Part shown: positions 39,736 to 52,689 of the stretch, in pieces
Layout: every line of letters begins with the position of its first letter
Numbering within the stretch: position 1 is the stretch's first letter
Assembly (NCBI GenBank): GCA_028554755.1
Contig: JAPTOF010000001.1
Coordinates: 3,516,501-3,580,500 of the forward strand
Origin: Cordia subcordata
Lineage: Eukaryota; Streptophyta; Magnoliopsida; Boraginales; Cordiaceae
Direction: 5' to 3'
DNA: 64,000 nt
The notes under the pieces: model-generated
Told to the model about the DNA's origin: nothing
The model's input: the letters and a program-made list of their open reading frames with translations, nothing else
Database searches by the model: none
Translations under genes and position numbers: made by a program

Positions 39736-39980
39736 ATAGTCTTATTTTAATATACTTATCCTATTGAAATGAGAGTATATCTTTTAAGATTTAAGAAATC
39801 TTATCATACATTCTATGAAAATTCAAAATAAAATCATACTTTTTATTTTATAAGAAATAAGCAATCTATCCTATCTTATTTTTTACAATTATGGAATATA
39901 TGGTACATGTGATAAGATATCTTAAATCTTATAAGATATCTCTAAATTTCAATAGAATAAGTATCTTAAAATAAGATTAT
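39736..39980. mobile_element. Palindromic (foldback) MITE-like element after the HEATR6-like stop codon
   Basis: About 245 bp whose arms are inverted copies. The left arm has GTCTTATTTTAATATACTTA, CTATTGAAAT and TTTAAGATTTAAGAAATC; the right arm carries the reverse complements. The element starts about 340 bp after the stop, so it may lie in or just past the 3' UTR. No clear target duplication was found and the superfamily is not assigned. Confidence 0.6.
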
Positions 39981-40619
39981 TTTAAATACACTATTTGTAA
40001 AGAAACGAACCTTTCGACAGTGACAAATCATAGCACGTTTACTGAAGCTCTGTTACTGTATTATCTCTATACTAATTGTTCACATTTCTGTTAAGCAAAT
40101 GACCTTACTGACGACAAATCAAATCAAACTAAATTATCAAATGAAGTATTATCTTACTATGTTGGTCAACTATGTGATTCTGATGACGTTACTTATTCGT
40201 GCTAAGAGCGATGGCTATTGGCTCCATGCACGCGTTACTTGTTCATGGCAAGAGCGACGGCTACTAGTTTCATACATGCGTACTTGCGACCAACAGAGGA
40301 AAGATACTAAAATTTGAATTTGAAGGTACGAGGATCAAGTCCCACAACCAAAAACACCCCCCCCCCCCGCCCTCATTCCCTTCTTCCAAGAACACTCGAC
40401 AAACTAATGATTATTGTTTACCATCTCTGCTGTAAATATGGCAAACGTGACGATTGCAGCATGGAGAGATGTCCTGGGTTGGTGCAAGTAAATGGCACTT
40501 TCTCTTGTGTGGAAAAAACAGGTTCAATTGTTGATGGCATTAATTAAGAAAAAGTTTAAAAGTTTGGTACCCTAAAGTTATGGAGCAAAGAAAAGGACGT
40601 CCACCTTTAATAATACTAT

Positions 40620-40844
40620 GAGCCTGTTTAGATTGGTTTTTTTTAAAGAACAAATATTTTTTTTTTAAAAAAAAGTTATATCAAATTTGAAATAACTATT
40701 TAATTTAGTTTTCAAAAAAGCTAAAAATTTTGAAAAAAGTTCAAATATTTTTTTTAAAAAGTCAAAATTTTTAACTTCTAAAAAAAAATTATTTTTTAAA
40801 AGTTGTTAAAAAAATACTTTAAAAAAATCAATTCAAACGGGCCC
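40620..40844. mobile_element. Tourist-like MITE, copy E
   Basis: A 225-bp element with ends GAGCCTGTTTAGATTGG and CAATTCAAACGGGCCC between TAT at 40617-40619 and 40845-40847. Interior blocks match copies A and D but with more A/T, suggesting greater age. Confidence 0.75.
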
Positions 40845-43088
40845 TATATAGCTCATGTTTGTGCCATACACGAGTTTCAACTTTTTATTTTGGGTCTATT
40901 GAATTCAAACTTATAATATTTTATTTGTAAGTAAAAAATTATTTATAAAATTTTTTTGATGAATTAATAATAAAAAATCATTGATAATATTATTAATTGA
41001 ACTTTTAGCAAATCATAAATGAAAATAAAGTAACTTACTTCAAGATTGAGAAATAGCATCTCTAAACCAATAAATTTAATATTGTTGTGAGCACTTAATG
41101 CAACCTAGGTCTTTTGTGTTACTTTATTCATGTTTTGTAAACGTAAGAGTCTAATGTATATGCATCTTTTAACGTGGCAATAACACATGAAATTTTAACC
41201 TCAAGAAGAATTTACTTTTCACGGGTGAGTTTTACATATACTTTTCTGCGGGTTTAATAGAACAATTTAAATAAAGTACAATAATACCTACATTAAATGG
41301 TATGACATTGTAATAATTTAATAATCACACCTCATCTTATTTTTAAATATAAAAGGACAATTAACAAACTACACTATATATAAATCATAATGGATAATTT
41401 TGTTCGAGTGTCCACACAATTATTGAGAATCACATTATTGTAAGTAGCAGTAATTATTTATTTCTGTTACTGTTTGGCAAACCAAACGGAGCTCAACAGG
41501 TACGATGAGACATTGGTGCAGTCATGCATTAGTTTAGACACGAATTTCGAACTAATTAAGTACATAAGGTGGAGAGCCTTTTGAGGCTGGTCTTTGGGGG
41601 CTGTGTATTCGTGTAATAACGAATTTAAATTCTTTTGTAACATCACATATTTCCTCCCTTGTATCATATTCATACGCAGTTTTCCTATATATGTATATTC
41701 TTGCTCCTTGCATTAAATTACTGATCCAGTTTAGACCAAGTCTGTTTCTCCACCACACTCTTCCTACTTCTTAGTATCACTTTTCGATTATTTTACCACT
41801 TCCACAAACCCAAAAAAAAAAAAAAAAACCAACTTATACGCACTTTTGCAAATGTCCGTTTTCTAACATCATGTGACCACATGCAGACATGCATTTCAGT
41901 TTTTGTTCCTCAAAGGAGTTCAACTTCTGACCCCAAAAAGACAAAAATGTGTTGTTCCATTGGCTAGTCTCTCTAACACTTTTATAAATTAGTAGCAGTT
42001 TTGTTAGATTTTACTGTCCAAAATTTTACACCTGTTGTAGAAAAGAATCTTGCTTTTTTCTTGGTTCTTTTTCTTTCTGTCTTTTCTCCTCATCCATATG
42101 TGTCCTATGCAGTAGATTATTTTGTACTGGGGACAAGTGTCAAGGAGCTAAGCGACACCCTTAAGGTATACATCATTTTTATTCTTTCTATGTATGCTTG
42201 TTTTTCTTCTTCCTTTTTGTCTTTTTAAATTTTATGAGTTGTTTGGTTTCTTTTCTTTCAGGAAGATAATAATTCCTGTGGATAAGTTTATCATCTTCGT
42301 AAATTTGATTTATCGTTGTTTCCGAGTGGTCATCACCAAGATGTATATATGGAGTTGGATTCAGTGCCACATAGTTTTAGCATCTACAGTTTTATCTCCT
42401 TGTGTAATTTATTTCGCTGCATGATTTTATGATATTGGTTGTATGACTGGGACTTGTTTTGCTTTATTGTTGTTTCTGAGTTTAGGTCCAAGATATATGG
42501 AAATTGATTCACTTTGGTATTAGGCAACGAAGTTTTAGCATCTAAAGTTTCATGATACAGTCGATTTCACCTAGTGGAATGAGAGTTATTTTATCGAATT
42601 GTTGAGTCTTAGTGACAGACCAGGATATAAATCTATATATGGAGTTCAAATCAGCTCAATATTAAGCAACATTGTTTGCGCATCTGAACTTTCTTGATTT
42701 AAAATTGTTATTTATCATAGTAATGTGTTTATGTGATTTTGATCTATTTTAATATGTAAATGTGCTGGAGCAGATTGTTCCTTCTTCAATCGAATTCTGC
42801 AGTCTCGGTTACCAACTTACCATGCACTTTGATTCAATTAGCTATGTGTTTTATGTCATCTTCTCTGTTTTTGTTTTATTTTTTTACGCCAAAGATTACC
42901 AAAACTTCCTAAAAGTTACTTGTAGTATCTCAACAGATAATTTTAAGCAGGGTTATACAACTATGTACTCACACGGTCATCGTCAAATTTATTATGATCA
43001 AACTCTATTAGTCATCAAAAATCATCAAGAATCAAATTGCTTTTCATTTGTCAATCTGATTTTTGAAATGGCATTTCTGCAGATTTAA

Positions 43089-45704
43089 ATGGGGAGGAGT
43101 AGTGGATCCCCAAAGCTTTACAAGCTAGAAACAAGGAGAAAACGTCTAACTTGGATCCTAGCTGTAAGTGGACTCTGTATTCTTTTCTATGTTCTTGGAG
43201 CTTGGCAAGGTACAACTCGTCCTCCATCCACCCAATCTGAAGTCTTCAAAAGAGTAGGCTGTGATGTTCAGCCTCCAAGCAGAGGAAATGCTGATGCCAA
43301 TGCCGATGCCTCGGTCTCATCATTGACTTCATCATCATCATCACCTGTTACACTGGACTTTGAGAGCCATCATCGGTTAGAGATTAATAGTTCGAAGGAG
43401 ATCCAACAATTTCCACCATGTAATATATCCTACATGGAATACACACCGTGCCAAGATCCTCATAGGGGAAGGAAATTTGACCGCGCGATGTTGAAGTACA
43501 GGGAGAGGCATTGTCCGAAGAAGGAAGAGCTCCTCCGCTGCCTCATCCCTGCTCCGCCAAACTACAAAATCCCTTTCAAGTGGCCACAGAGCAGAGATTT
43601 CGCGTGGTTTGACAACATACCCCACAAAGAGCTTAGCATTGAGAAGGCTGTTCAGAACTGGATCCAAGTTAAAGGTGACCGTTTCAGGTTTCCAGGGGGA
43701 GGCACCATGTTTCCGCGCGGAGCTGATGCTTACATTGATGACATTAATGCGCTTATCCCTCTCACTAGCGGGGCTATACGAACCGCAGTTGATACAGGCT
43801 GTGGGGTGAGTAATTTTGCGTCTGCTGCATGTTTCACATTCTATTTTCTTCAAAAGTCTTTTGACATTGTTTGTTAAATGCGATATCAAGGTTGCTAGCT
43901 GGGGTGCATACCTGTTAAAGAGGGACATCATAGCAATGTCCTTTGCTCCCAAGGACACACACGAAGCACAGGTATGGTTCGCGCTAGAGCGAGGAGTTCC
44001 GGCTATGATTGGCATCATAGGCTCAAAGCGACTCTCATACCCTGCTAGGTCTTTTGATATGGCTCACTGCTCACGCTGCCTCATCCCTTGGAGAAACTAT
44101 GGTGAGGTGTTCTTTATGACGTATATATTTTGAATGATTGAGCTATCCATATACTTGATACAAGAAGAGAACAAGAGAGTTGTGTTTATGTTATCCTCTG
44201 AAATCTTTGCTTTGACTGTTTGCAGATGGACTGTACCTAATTGAAGTTGACAGAATTCTCAGACCTGGTGGCTATTGGGTACTTTCTGGTCCCCCAATTC
44301 GTTGGAAGAAATACTGGAGGGGGTGGGAAAGAACCAAAGAAGACTTGAAACAAGAGCAAGATGATATTGAGAACATTGCCAAAAAGCTCTGTTGGAAGAA
44401 AGTGATTGAGAAGGGCGATCTTGCTGTATGGCAGAAGCCTATAAATCACATTGAGTGCATCAATAGCCAGACCAGTTTCCAAATGTGCAAATCCAACGAC
44501 GCTGATGCAGCTTGGTACACCCTCAACCTTTATTTATATCTAGACGGACTAGATGTAGATGGTTCTTACAATTAAGATTACGCAAAGACAGCGTAATTCC
44601 TTTCGTTATGGGTACTAGTGATATGTGTAATGGGGTTTGAGGTCATGTCTGTTACCACTGCTATATTTGCTCTTATGGGGATTCAGTCTTGCGCCATAGA
44701 TACCTTAGCTCCCAGTCCTCCTTTGCAATTTTGGGCAAAAAATCCGCTAGACCCTTCCCTTTTTGGGGCGTAACATGCATCTGCCCTTTATAGAAGGGGT
44801 ATTGGCCCTCCTAGGCCTGGTCCTTAACGTGGTATCAGCCCCGTTAGGCTTGGTTCTTAACAATTACTCTTTGATTTATATGTTTTAGAAACTAAATGTG
44901 ATCTCTGCTTAAATTAGGTACAAGGACATGGAAGCTTGCATAACACCAATGCCGGAAGTAAGCAAACCAAGTGAAGTAGCCGGTGGCGCTCTAGAAAAAT
45001 GGCCGGAGCGCGCATCTGCTGTTCCTCCCAGAATTAGCAGAGGCACAATAGAAGGCATGATCACGGAGAAATTCCAAGAGGATAATCAGATATGGAAGGA
45101 ACGGGTGTCGCATTACAAGCGTGTCGTTAGCAATTTGCCCCAAGGAAACTACCGGAATGTGATGGACATGAATGCTTATATTGGTGGATTTGCAGCAGCA
45201 CTGGTAAAATATCCAGTTTGGGTGATGAATGTAGTCCCTGTAGAGGTAGAGGCTGACACTCTGGGCGTGGTATATGAACGCGGTTTCATTGGTACATATC
45301 ATGACTGGTGCGAAGCGTTTTCAACTTATCCAAGAACTTACGATCTCATCCATGCAGGCAATGTCTTCAGTAAATATCAGGACAGGTAAAAGAAGCTCTT
45401 GACTTTTAGTTTCTTGTCAGCTCTTTCCTTCTTTCGTCTCGGGTTAATAAAACTTTTTATTTCGATTCATGCTTAAAGGTGCGACATCACGGACATACTC
45501 CTGGAGGTGGATAGAATCCTGAGGCCAGAGGGCACAGTTATATTCAGAGATATGGTGGAAGTCCTAACAAAGATCAAAGACATAGCAGATGGAATGAGAT
45601 GGGAGAGTCATATCATAGATCATGAATCTGGACCGTTTAATCCAGAGAAGATTCTTGTTTCTGTGAAAACTTACTGGACTGCTGATGCTAAACAAAAACA
45701 TTAA
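43089..45704 (+). CDS. Golgi PMT-type methyltransferase (PMT16/17/18-like, DUF248)
   Basis: Five coding exons, 43089-43805, 43891-44101, 44226-44514, 44918-45385, 45479-45704, are all GT..AG and in phase, giving 636 aa, normal for plant PMTs. It is a type II Golgi membrane protein: basic cytosolic tail ([12 protein letters not shown]), one membrane segment at about residues 20-38 ([19 protein letters not shown]), a low-complexity Asn/Ala/Ser stem, then the conserved domain starting [16 protein letters not shown]. The SAM-binding motif I reads [14 protein letters not shown], and [22 protein letters not shown] and [11 protein letters not shown] are family signatures. QUA2/TSD2 and QUA3 of this family act in homogalacturonan methylation; that role here is inference. 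The [19 protein letters not shown] start and [13 protein letters not shown] segment are closest to the PMT16/17/18 branch. The NIP5;1-type gene follows on the same strand about 13 kb downstream. Confidence 0.94.
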
Positions 45705-46012
45705 AAAGGTCTCAAAAATTTTTGTGTGCTTTTTGGTAATTAATTTTGGCAAAACTCTTCTGGGAATAGGATGGTTTAATTTTCCTGCATCTCTCATGAG
45801 GCACCTTGTCTGTAATGTGTGCGTTTTCTCTGTTTACTGGGACTGGCTGCAGACTATAGGGTAAAGAATTTTAGTTGCAAATTATAAGAATTTTGGCTGT
45901 CAACATTTGCATTCTTGTTGTAGGCAGAGATTTTTTCTGTGTATAATTTAGTTAAGTAGTCACTAGCTCATGTTTGGCATGGGTTTGCTTTTATTGTCAA
46001 ACTCCGAAATTA

Positions 46013-46013
46013 C

Positions 46014-46044
<31 letters not shown>
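46013..46044. repeat. AT dinucleotide microsatellite
   Basis: About 15 AT units, roughly 300 bp after the PMT stop codon. Confidence 0.9.
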
Positions 46045-46047
<3 letters not shown>

Positions 46048-48095
46048 GGCCACATTTAGTTAAATTTAATTCCAGAAGGTTATTTGATAGAATGATTCTG
46101 ATAAATTAGGAATTATAGAGAATATGTATTAATTGAATTCTACGAATAGACTGTAAAGAAGAGTGCAACTTGCCTTGTAACTTGAATCTCCAAGCCCGTG
46201 AATTCTTCTTACAATTCTAATTTGTATTGGACAATAATTCATTTCTTCCTCAATTTTTTTTTTATATCCATGTAGAAATAGGAGTTAATATTTGTTGCTG
46301 CATTGTTTTTAAACATATCAATAATATATCTATACATAATTCTTATGTAGTTTCCTTTTTGTCATTATAATGGTCATACACCTTCCATAAAGAATTTGGA
46401 GTAATTCAGATTTGGGAACATGTTCAATATTTTCTGGAGCATGAAAATTTTATGAGATCTTCACTGTGTTGTAGTTAATGCGTGTATTTAGTAAACTAAT
46501 TTAACAGATTTTTGTACGTACAGTTTATTTAATTTAGGAAATAACTTATTAGATATGGAGTTCTGTACATCTCACTAAATTTTCAAGCTCAAGCATACGG
46601 AAGCTTCCAATATTTGAACTAAAATTGAGCAACGGATCAAAAAAGTCATTTGGACAACTCAAAAACAAAACTATCATAATGTCAACAAGGGATGAAAAGA
46701 AAATATGTATTTCACAAGAGGAATCTTGTTTGTCAAAATGTTTCATGGTCGGAATCTGCGTTTACCAAAATATACAGGGGGCAGATTATGTTTTACTCGT
46801 ACAATGAATTTGCACGGAGATTGAATTACAATAAATTACTAGCATTTAGTCTCGTGTTATGTACGGGTTCTAATATGTATTTAATTTTAAATTTCAGAAC
46901 GTGTTAGAGTAATATTAGAAAGTATTTGATTAAATTATTATGATAATTAATAATTAAGAGTATTAACACTATTTATTAGTTAAAATTTTATTTACTACAT
47001 ACAAATAAAAAAAATTTTAACTTGTCTTAAAGTTCAAAATTGTACATACAAATAAATGAATTTTACTTACAGCCACAATTTAGATCTGACAATATTTCGT
47101 AATCATTTCAAGATCTATTACCATTTGTGTTAAAGGTAAGAGTCTATTATAATTCTAATTTAATTTTCTTTCTTACCACTTTAATGATAATATTCATGAA
47201 TAATATCACATATACAGTGTCTGCCGTTAAATTAAATTATGCACTATCTATAGAGTATTTGACATTGGATGTATTAATTAAATGTATTACGCTAAATTAA
47301 TATATTTTGATTGATGTGTCAAACTCTCGTAAATCTAATAAGTTGAGGCGGTGTTTAACTCTAACTTTAGTATAGATATAGACATATAGATAGATAGAAG
47401 ATATAGAATTTATCATTAATATGCAAGGATATTAAAGATGGTATGAATTGTTTTCCCCTTTCCCACATCATTGGCACTAACTAGTATTCCTCCCCTCCTG
47501 CACAGGGACACATTACTGTTGAATGTGGTGAATGTGTCGGCCATGTGTGCTCTACTATAAAAATAGCATCAAGTTTGCAGCAGGCAGAAGTTTCTGGAGT
47601 CAACTGTGTGCACCTTCTTCACACACCATGTATTGGCTGGCATTTCATGTAAAAGTTGATCTCGTGATCCCATTTCTTCTAAAAGGGTTAACCAAAGGAG
47701 AACTCTTTCACTGCGCCTTAACCAGCGGGAGGTAAATCGAGGATGTGCGTGAGTGGCGGCGACTGCGAGAGGACCAACGGCGTGGAAATCCAAAGAATAC
47801 CCGCATGATATTTCAATGAGATCGCGCCACACGGACTCGATCCGCGTTTGTCGAGTATCTCACTAATCACAGCAGTCTTACACTCTCTCACCTATGCCGT
47901 GATCTCATTTCTTGAGTGGGTAGAAGAGAGAGACAGAGAGAGACAGAGAGAGGAGCCAAAGTGGGATAATTCATTGAAACAACATTATATCGAATTTATT
48001 GTAAAGTTAAAATTTTATCGTGTAGCAATACATCTCAATAGTGGCTCCATCACGTTATACATGGCGAGGGCATGCACAAGCACTCTCAGGCTGGA

Positions 48096-48234
48096 TTGGA
48101 AATATAATATATATATATATATTTATTTATTTATTTATTTATTTATTTTTTATATAGTGAAAGGTTAAATTACATGAGGCATATCCCCTCATGTCAAGGG
48201 TATCACTATTATTTTTTCCTAAACCAAAGACAAA

Positions 48235-48272
<38 letters not shown>

Positions 48273-48300
48273 ATTATAATATATATAATATATGTGTGTA
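48096..48300. repeat. Cluster of AT and ATTT microsatellites
   Basis: An AT run, then about eight ATTT units, a short unique spacer, then a second AT run of about 30 bp followed by further TA-rich sequence. Confidence 0.85.
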
Positions 48301-49497
48301 ATTAGTTGTATTGTGAAAAAAAAAGTAAAATGAAAAAAAAAAAGAGAGAAAAGAGAAAAAATAAAAGAAAATAGCACAATACATGACTAATTGATCACTT
48401 ATATAAGCAAATATATATTCAATAGCATAGTGAATTCTGATAAAATAATAATAATAACAATAACAACAATAACAACAACAACAAAAAATGTGAACATTCA
48501 ACTATTTAAAAATGTTAAGTCATGTCAAAGTATCATTATAAAATATAATTTTATTTATAATGATTATAGTAATTTACTTGTATTTTTTATGGGCTTAAGA
48601 TGTCATTACTATATTAAATACCATATATTTTTATAATAAAACTTTTAAATTTATATAAAAAAGTTATACGTAAATGTGTCCTGCTGACCATCAAATCCTA
48701 AGTCCGCCCTTGTATCTCAACACACAATCGATGTTAACTAGTAGTTAATAATATTAACGATAAAAGTACAAAAAATTTAATTTCAAAACTTTTAATAATA
48801 ATAAGGCACTATTCAATTATTTCGTCAGTCGAACATCTTGTGGAGCAAGTGTTTTCTAAACAATTCCGTCAAAATGTCTCGACAATTTGACAAGGGAAAA
48901 TCCTGTAGGGAAGGTGGTTTGGATGGGACTGGAGTTCTAATGGTCAAGAACCTTTTGGTATCCTCCATTGCAATCATTAAGATTATGTAATGTAACACGA
49001 AAGGTCATTTGGTGGGAATCATGATGATGGTGTGTGGGCACATAATAATATTTAGAAAGCAATACCTTTTTTGATCTTTTAAACGCAACCATTGACTCAG
49101 AGAATGTTGCTTTAAGCCTGGCTAATTCATATTGAAAGAAAAAAACGAGTGGCTTCCATTGTGGGTTGGAAGTCAACTTTTATTTTGAGTGATGGGAAAA
49201 AAAAACTTTCGCAGAGACTGATGGTGAAGTCATGTTTTGTTTGGTGACCCTGGAAAAGGGAGGGGGGAGACAGTCTCTCTTTTTCTTTTTTCTTTTTTTT
49301 ATTTTTTGACCTTTTTCTTCGAAGACAGAAGCCGTCTAAGTTAAAAGTCATCTCAAGAATATTTTTTACCGGCTAAGTTAAAAGTCATCTCGAGAATATT
49401 TTTTCCTTCTTATCTTTTTCTAAGAGGATTAATAACGGCAAAGGGACATCCTCAACCTTACGGGAATTGACAGATTTACATGGACTTAAGGGAGGTC

Positions 49498-50194
49498 CAC
49501 TATTACATTTTTATTTTATTGCAAAACTTTTATTGAACTTCTGGAAAATCATTGCAGTAGTTAGGCTTTTGCAATAATTTCGTCACCGTTGTCTAAAAAC
49601 AAATACCTTTGCAATGTTTTTATAAAACCGTTACAGTAGTTAACTTTTTGCAATAGTTCTATAGTCATTGCCTAAAAATCAAAACATTTTGATTTGCTTC
49701 TGAAAACCATTAAATAGCAGTGTTATAATTAAAAAGAATAACTGAATAAAACATACCTCTATATTTCTATCAATATGAATTTTTAGGTGAGATGGTTACT
49801 TCAACATAATACTAGCACAATTATCAAAAGGTTATAGGTTCGAGTGCCTCTCCTAAATAAAAAAAGAAAAATAATTCTTTTCTAACAATGGCTAACTTGC
49901 AACAATAAAAAAAATGTTGCTTATACTTTTGAAAATCGTTGCTATTACTATTTAAAACCATTGCAAATGAAAAATTAATTACTATGTAACCATGAGATAA
50001 AATTCTTGCTAAATGTGTCAATTGCAGTGGTTTTTTAATTGTTGCAATTTATTTATAAAAAACCATTGCAGTAGAAAATGGTCAACGGGGGCAAATTTAG
50101 CAGCAATAAAACCGTCACGTAAAATCATTTGCAATGCTTTTTAATCTTTTGCAACTATTCTCAAGTATTGTATAAAGTGAAAATTGTGGTAGTG
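49498..50194. mobile_element. Non-autonomous CACTA (En/Spm-like) element
   Basis: A 697-bp element. The left end CACTATTACATTTT and the right end (reverse complement) CACTACCACAATTTT form the CACTA terminal repeat, with the 3-bp target duplication GTC at 49495-49497 and 50195-50197. Subterminal sequence on both sides is rich in TTGCAA/ATTGCA and AACCGTTA-type motifs in alternating orientation, as in CACTA elements where transposase binds. No transposase is encoded. Confidence 0.8.
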
Positions 50195-51496
50195 GTCATT
50201 TATGTGCATGACAAATAGTTATTATTATTTATGTATTTTTTCAATTCAACAAATCATTTTATTTATAATTTTGAAAGTCTTCTAATTAATTTATGTATAT
50301 GATCCATCTTTAAGTTTATAAATGACCACTTAGGATTTCACATTTCATGATTTAATAAAAATAAATGGGAAATTTTGGTTTTTAGTTAGATAATATAAAA
50401 TATGTTCTTTATACTTGTAGTATGATAACAATAGACTTGCAAAATTATGGAAGTAACTCATAAACTAATTTTACAAACAAAAGGATATATAGAAAATTAA
50501 GTAATATTTAATAAACTAACCGTCTTTATTCTTTTAGGCTCTTCTAATTTTATAAAACTTATATCTATCATTCTCTCTCTAACTATACAACTTAAACTCT
50601 CACAAGTCAAAACCAAAAAAAGCTCTCTTTTTGCTCTAAGTAAAAACATCAGAGAGGTATGTTTTATTGTATATTGTGACATTTAATTTTTTTAGCCCGC
50701 TAAAAAATTTTTTGGCTCCATCACTACCTACAGGTGGTAAGTGGAAGACTAGCACCAAAATTTGCAGACTAATTGACACAAAGCTTTGCTTCTTGATATA
50801 CATACATACATTATCCGAAACCCCGCGTTGCTACTCAGAATGCGCATGCAATCAACGGTTTTCACTTTTCCTGTTTTACATGTTTTTTCTTTTTACAAAA
50901 AGTTTTAAATGAACAAAATTTATTTTTAAATGATGCTTATCATATAAGATCCTCTGACAAGTAGTAATAGCAGAAATTGACTTTCAAAAGAATTGAACCG
51001 CTGCAAATTAATGTAGTGGGTCTGGAGCGGATGGAGTGATGTGCTATATCATATCATCGAAATGTATGGAGGAAAAGAACTCGGAAGAATTTCAAGGCTT
51101 CAGGATTGCGAAAACTTTAATTATTGAGATTTTCATCATTGTTCCTTGTTCGAAAAAGACATACACTAAAATATAAGTATCCCTTACAACTATTTTATTT
51201 TCCTCTTTAGCAATTTGGATTTTAGTGTCGTTCTTGCTATAAATGATAGCATCCTCGGACTTACACGAGTAGAAGGATTGGCATTCTCGTTAACCTTATA
51301 AACTTTTTAAATTATTTCGATATTTTTAATTAATAACATGAGAACTCAATTTGCGCTATTATATATATCAATTTTGAATCTACAAAGTAAAAACTACTTT
51401 GGCTCAATCAATATTAAAGAATGCTAATAATGAAGCTACTTGTTTCCTGCCACTACTGAAGGAATGGAAGTTACATATAATAAATAATGATTATAA
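50195..51496. other. Intergenic sequence, nothing recognised
   Basis: AT-rich sequence between the CACTA and Mutator-like elements. No gene, RNA or repeat was recognised. Confidence 0.5.
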
Positions 51497-51506
51497 ATTA
51501 TTAATA

Positions 51507-52677
51507 GTGTAAAATGCACGTTACCACCCTATGGTTTGTGTAATTAGCTACTTATCCCTTATGCTTTGAAACTTATCACATTACCCCTCTGTACTTTTTA
51601 AGAGGTGGCACATAATATCCGACCTTTATGTTTTTTGTTTAAATTAACTTATTGTGCATCATAAGCATCTTTTTTTGCATCTATGGGTGTTAAAGCTTGT
51701 AATGTGTTATATATTTTTAAAATATATATAAATTTTTAGCTAACAATGGCTAAATAATAACATAAAGTAGAGATGATGTGAGACTTTTTAAAAAGAACAA
51801 AGGAGTAATGTGGTAAGTTTTGAAAACATAGGAGATAATTAGCTAACTAAATAAACCATAAGAGGATAATTAGCTAATCGGATAAATTGCAAGGGGGTAA
51901 CGTGCAACTTTTTAAAAAGCGTAGGAAAGTAGTATGATAAGTTTTAAAACACAATGAGTGATCAGCTAATTACAAAAACCACAGGGGGTAAGGGTCTTTA
52001 TGTCATGATCTTTGACAAGGAGTTCATTCATTAAGTATTGTGCTCCTTATGCTATTGTTCATACACAGTAAATATTTTGTTTACTATCCCACAACTATTT
52101 ATTCATTGATTTTCATATATACACCAAATATTTGTTCATTATACCACAACTATTTCTTCAACGCTCACACACACACAAACACAAACACATCTGCATGTAA
52201 GCATACTTGGAGGTGAAGATGGGTTTTAACGGCGGATTGATCTTGGAGCGTCCAAACACCGCATGGGAGGTAAAGTTAGAATCACGATAAAGAAAGGAAG
52301 AGATTGGTAGTTGCGGCACAAAGAGATGATGTCGGAATCTTTGCCGACATGAGAAAGAAGACGACGGGCTTTAATGGTGAATCAAGACATGGTACACATC
52401 GTTACGATTAGCGAAGAAAGGCGAATTTTTTTGGTGGTGTTTATTCGGCATAAGATGACCGGTGGTGTCACCGGTGAAGGAAAGAAGAAAGAAGAGAAGA
52501 AGAGAGAGGTCAAGAGAGAATAACAAAGAGAGATAAAGGAGAGGAGAGAGAGAAAGAGAACGCTGCTGAACTGTTTGTGATTTTTTTTTTTTAAACGTAA
52601 AGAAGCATGATGCTGCGCAGGAGCATCATGGTGTCGAACCATGGTATAATTTGCAGGAAGTAACATGCATTTTACCC
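51507..52677. mobile_element. Mutator-like non-autonomous element with 10-bp target duplication
   Basis: A 1171-bp element with inverted ends GTGTAAAATGCACGTTAC (left) and, reverse complemented, GGGTAAAATGCATGTTAC (right), flanked by ATTATTAATA at 51497-51506 and 52678-52687. A 9-11 bp duplication points to Mutator/MULE. The left third contains inverted subterminal repeats (CCCTATGGTTTGTGTAATTA and relatives at about 51520-51990). The right part (about 52220-52610) is richer in G and purines and could be captured host sequence. No transposase frame is seen. Confidence 0.7.
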
Positions 52678-52689
52678 ATTATTAATATA

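Larger units (their letters stand above)
39395..43088. other. Intergenic region between the HEATR6-like and PMT genes
   Basis: This starts with the HEATR6-like 3' UTR, then holds a foldback element (39736-39980), a C run at about 40361-40369 and MITE copy E (40620-40844). The PMT promoter and leader should lie in about 41700-43088. A CTGCAG acceptor ends 6 nt before the PMT ATG, and GT donors such as TTAAG|GTATAC at about 42165 suggest an intron in the 5' UTR, but this is unproven. No other gene is seen. Confidence 0.5.
45705..49497. other. Gene-poor, simple-repeat-rich sequence after the PMT gene
   Basis: Contains the PMT 3' UTR, AT runs at 46013-46044 and 48239-48268, an ATTT run at about 48118-48149, GA-rich DNA at 47925-47955 and an ATA/ACA trinucleotide stretch at about 48445-48487. 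The segment 47510-47860 is distinctly more GC-rich and is preceded by a TATA-like CTATAAAAAT, but no reading frame in it is recognisable on either strand. Confidence 0.5.

Noticed and set aside
42762..43088. 108-codon plus-strand frame directly before the PMT start
   Set aside because: It starts at CTG, has no family resemblance, and ends at a CTGCAG acceptor, so it is more likely 5' UTR intron.
43377..44018. 213-codon minus-strand frame opposite PMT exons 1 and 2
   Set aside because: It is the antisense shadow of the PMT coding sequence and crosses a verified intron.
52382..52666. 94-codon minus-strand frame in the Mutator-like element
   Set aside because: Low-complexity Ser/Leu/Phe translation of a purine-rich tract; no transposase or gene signature.
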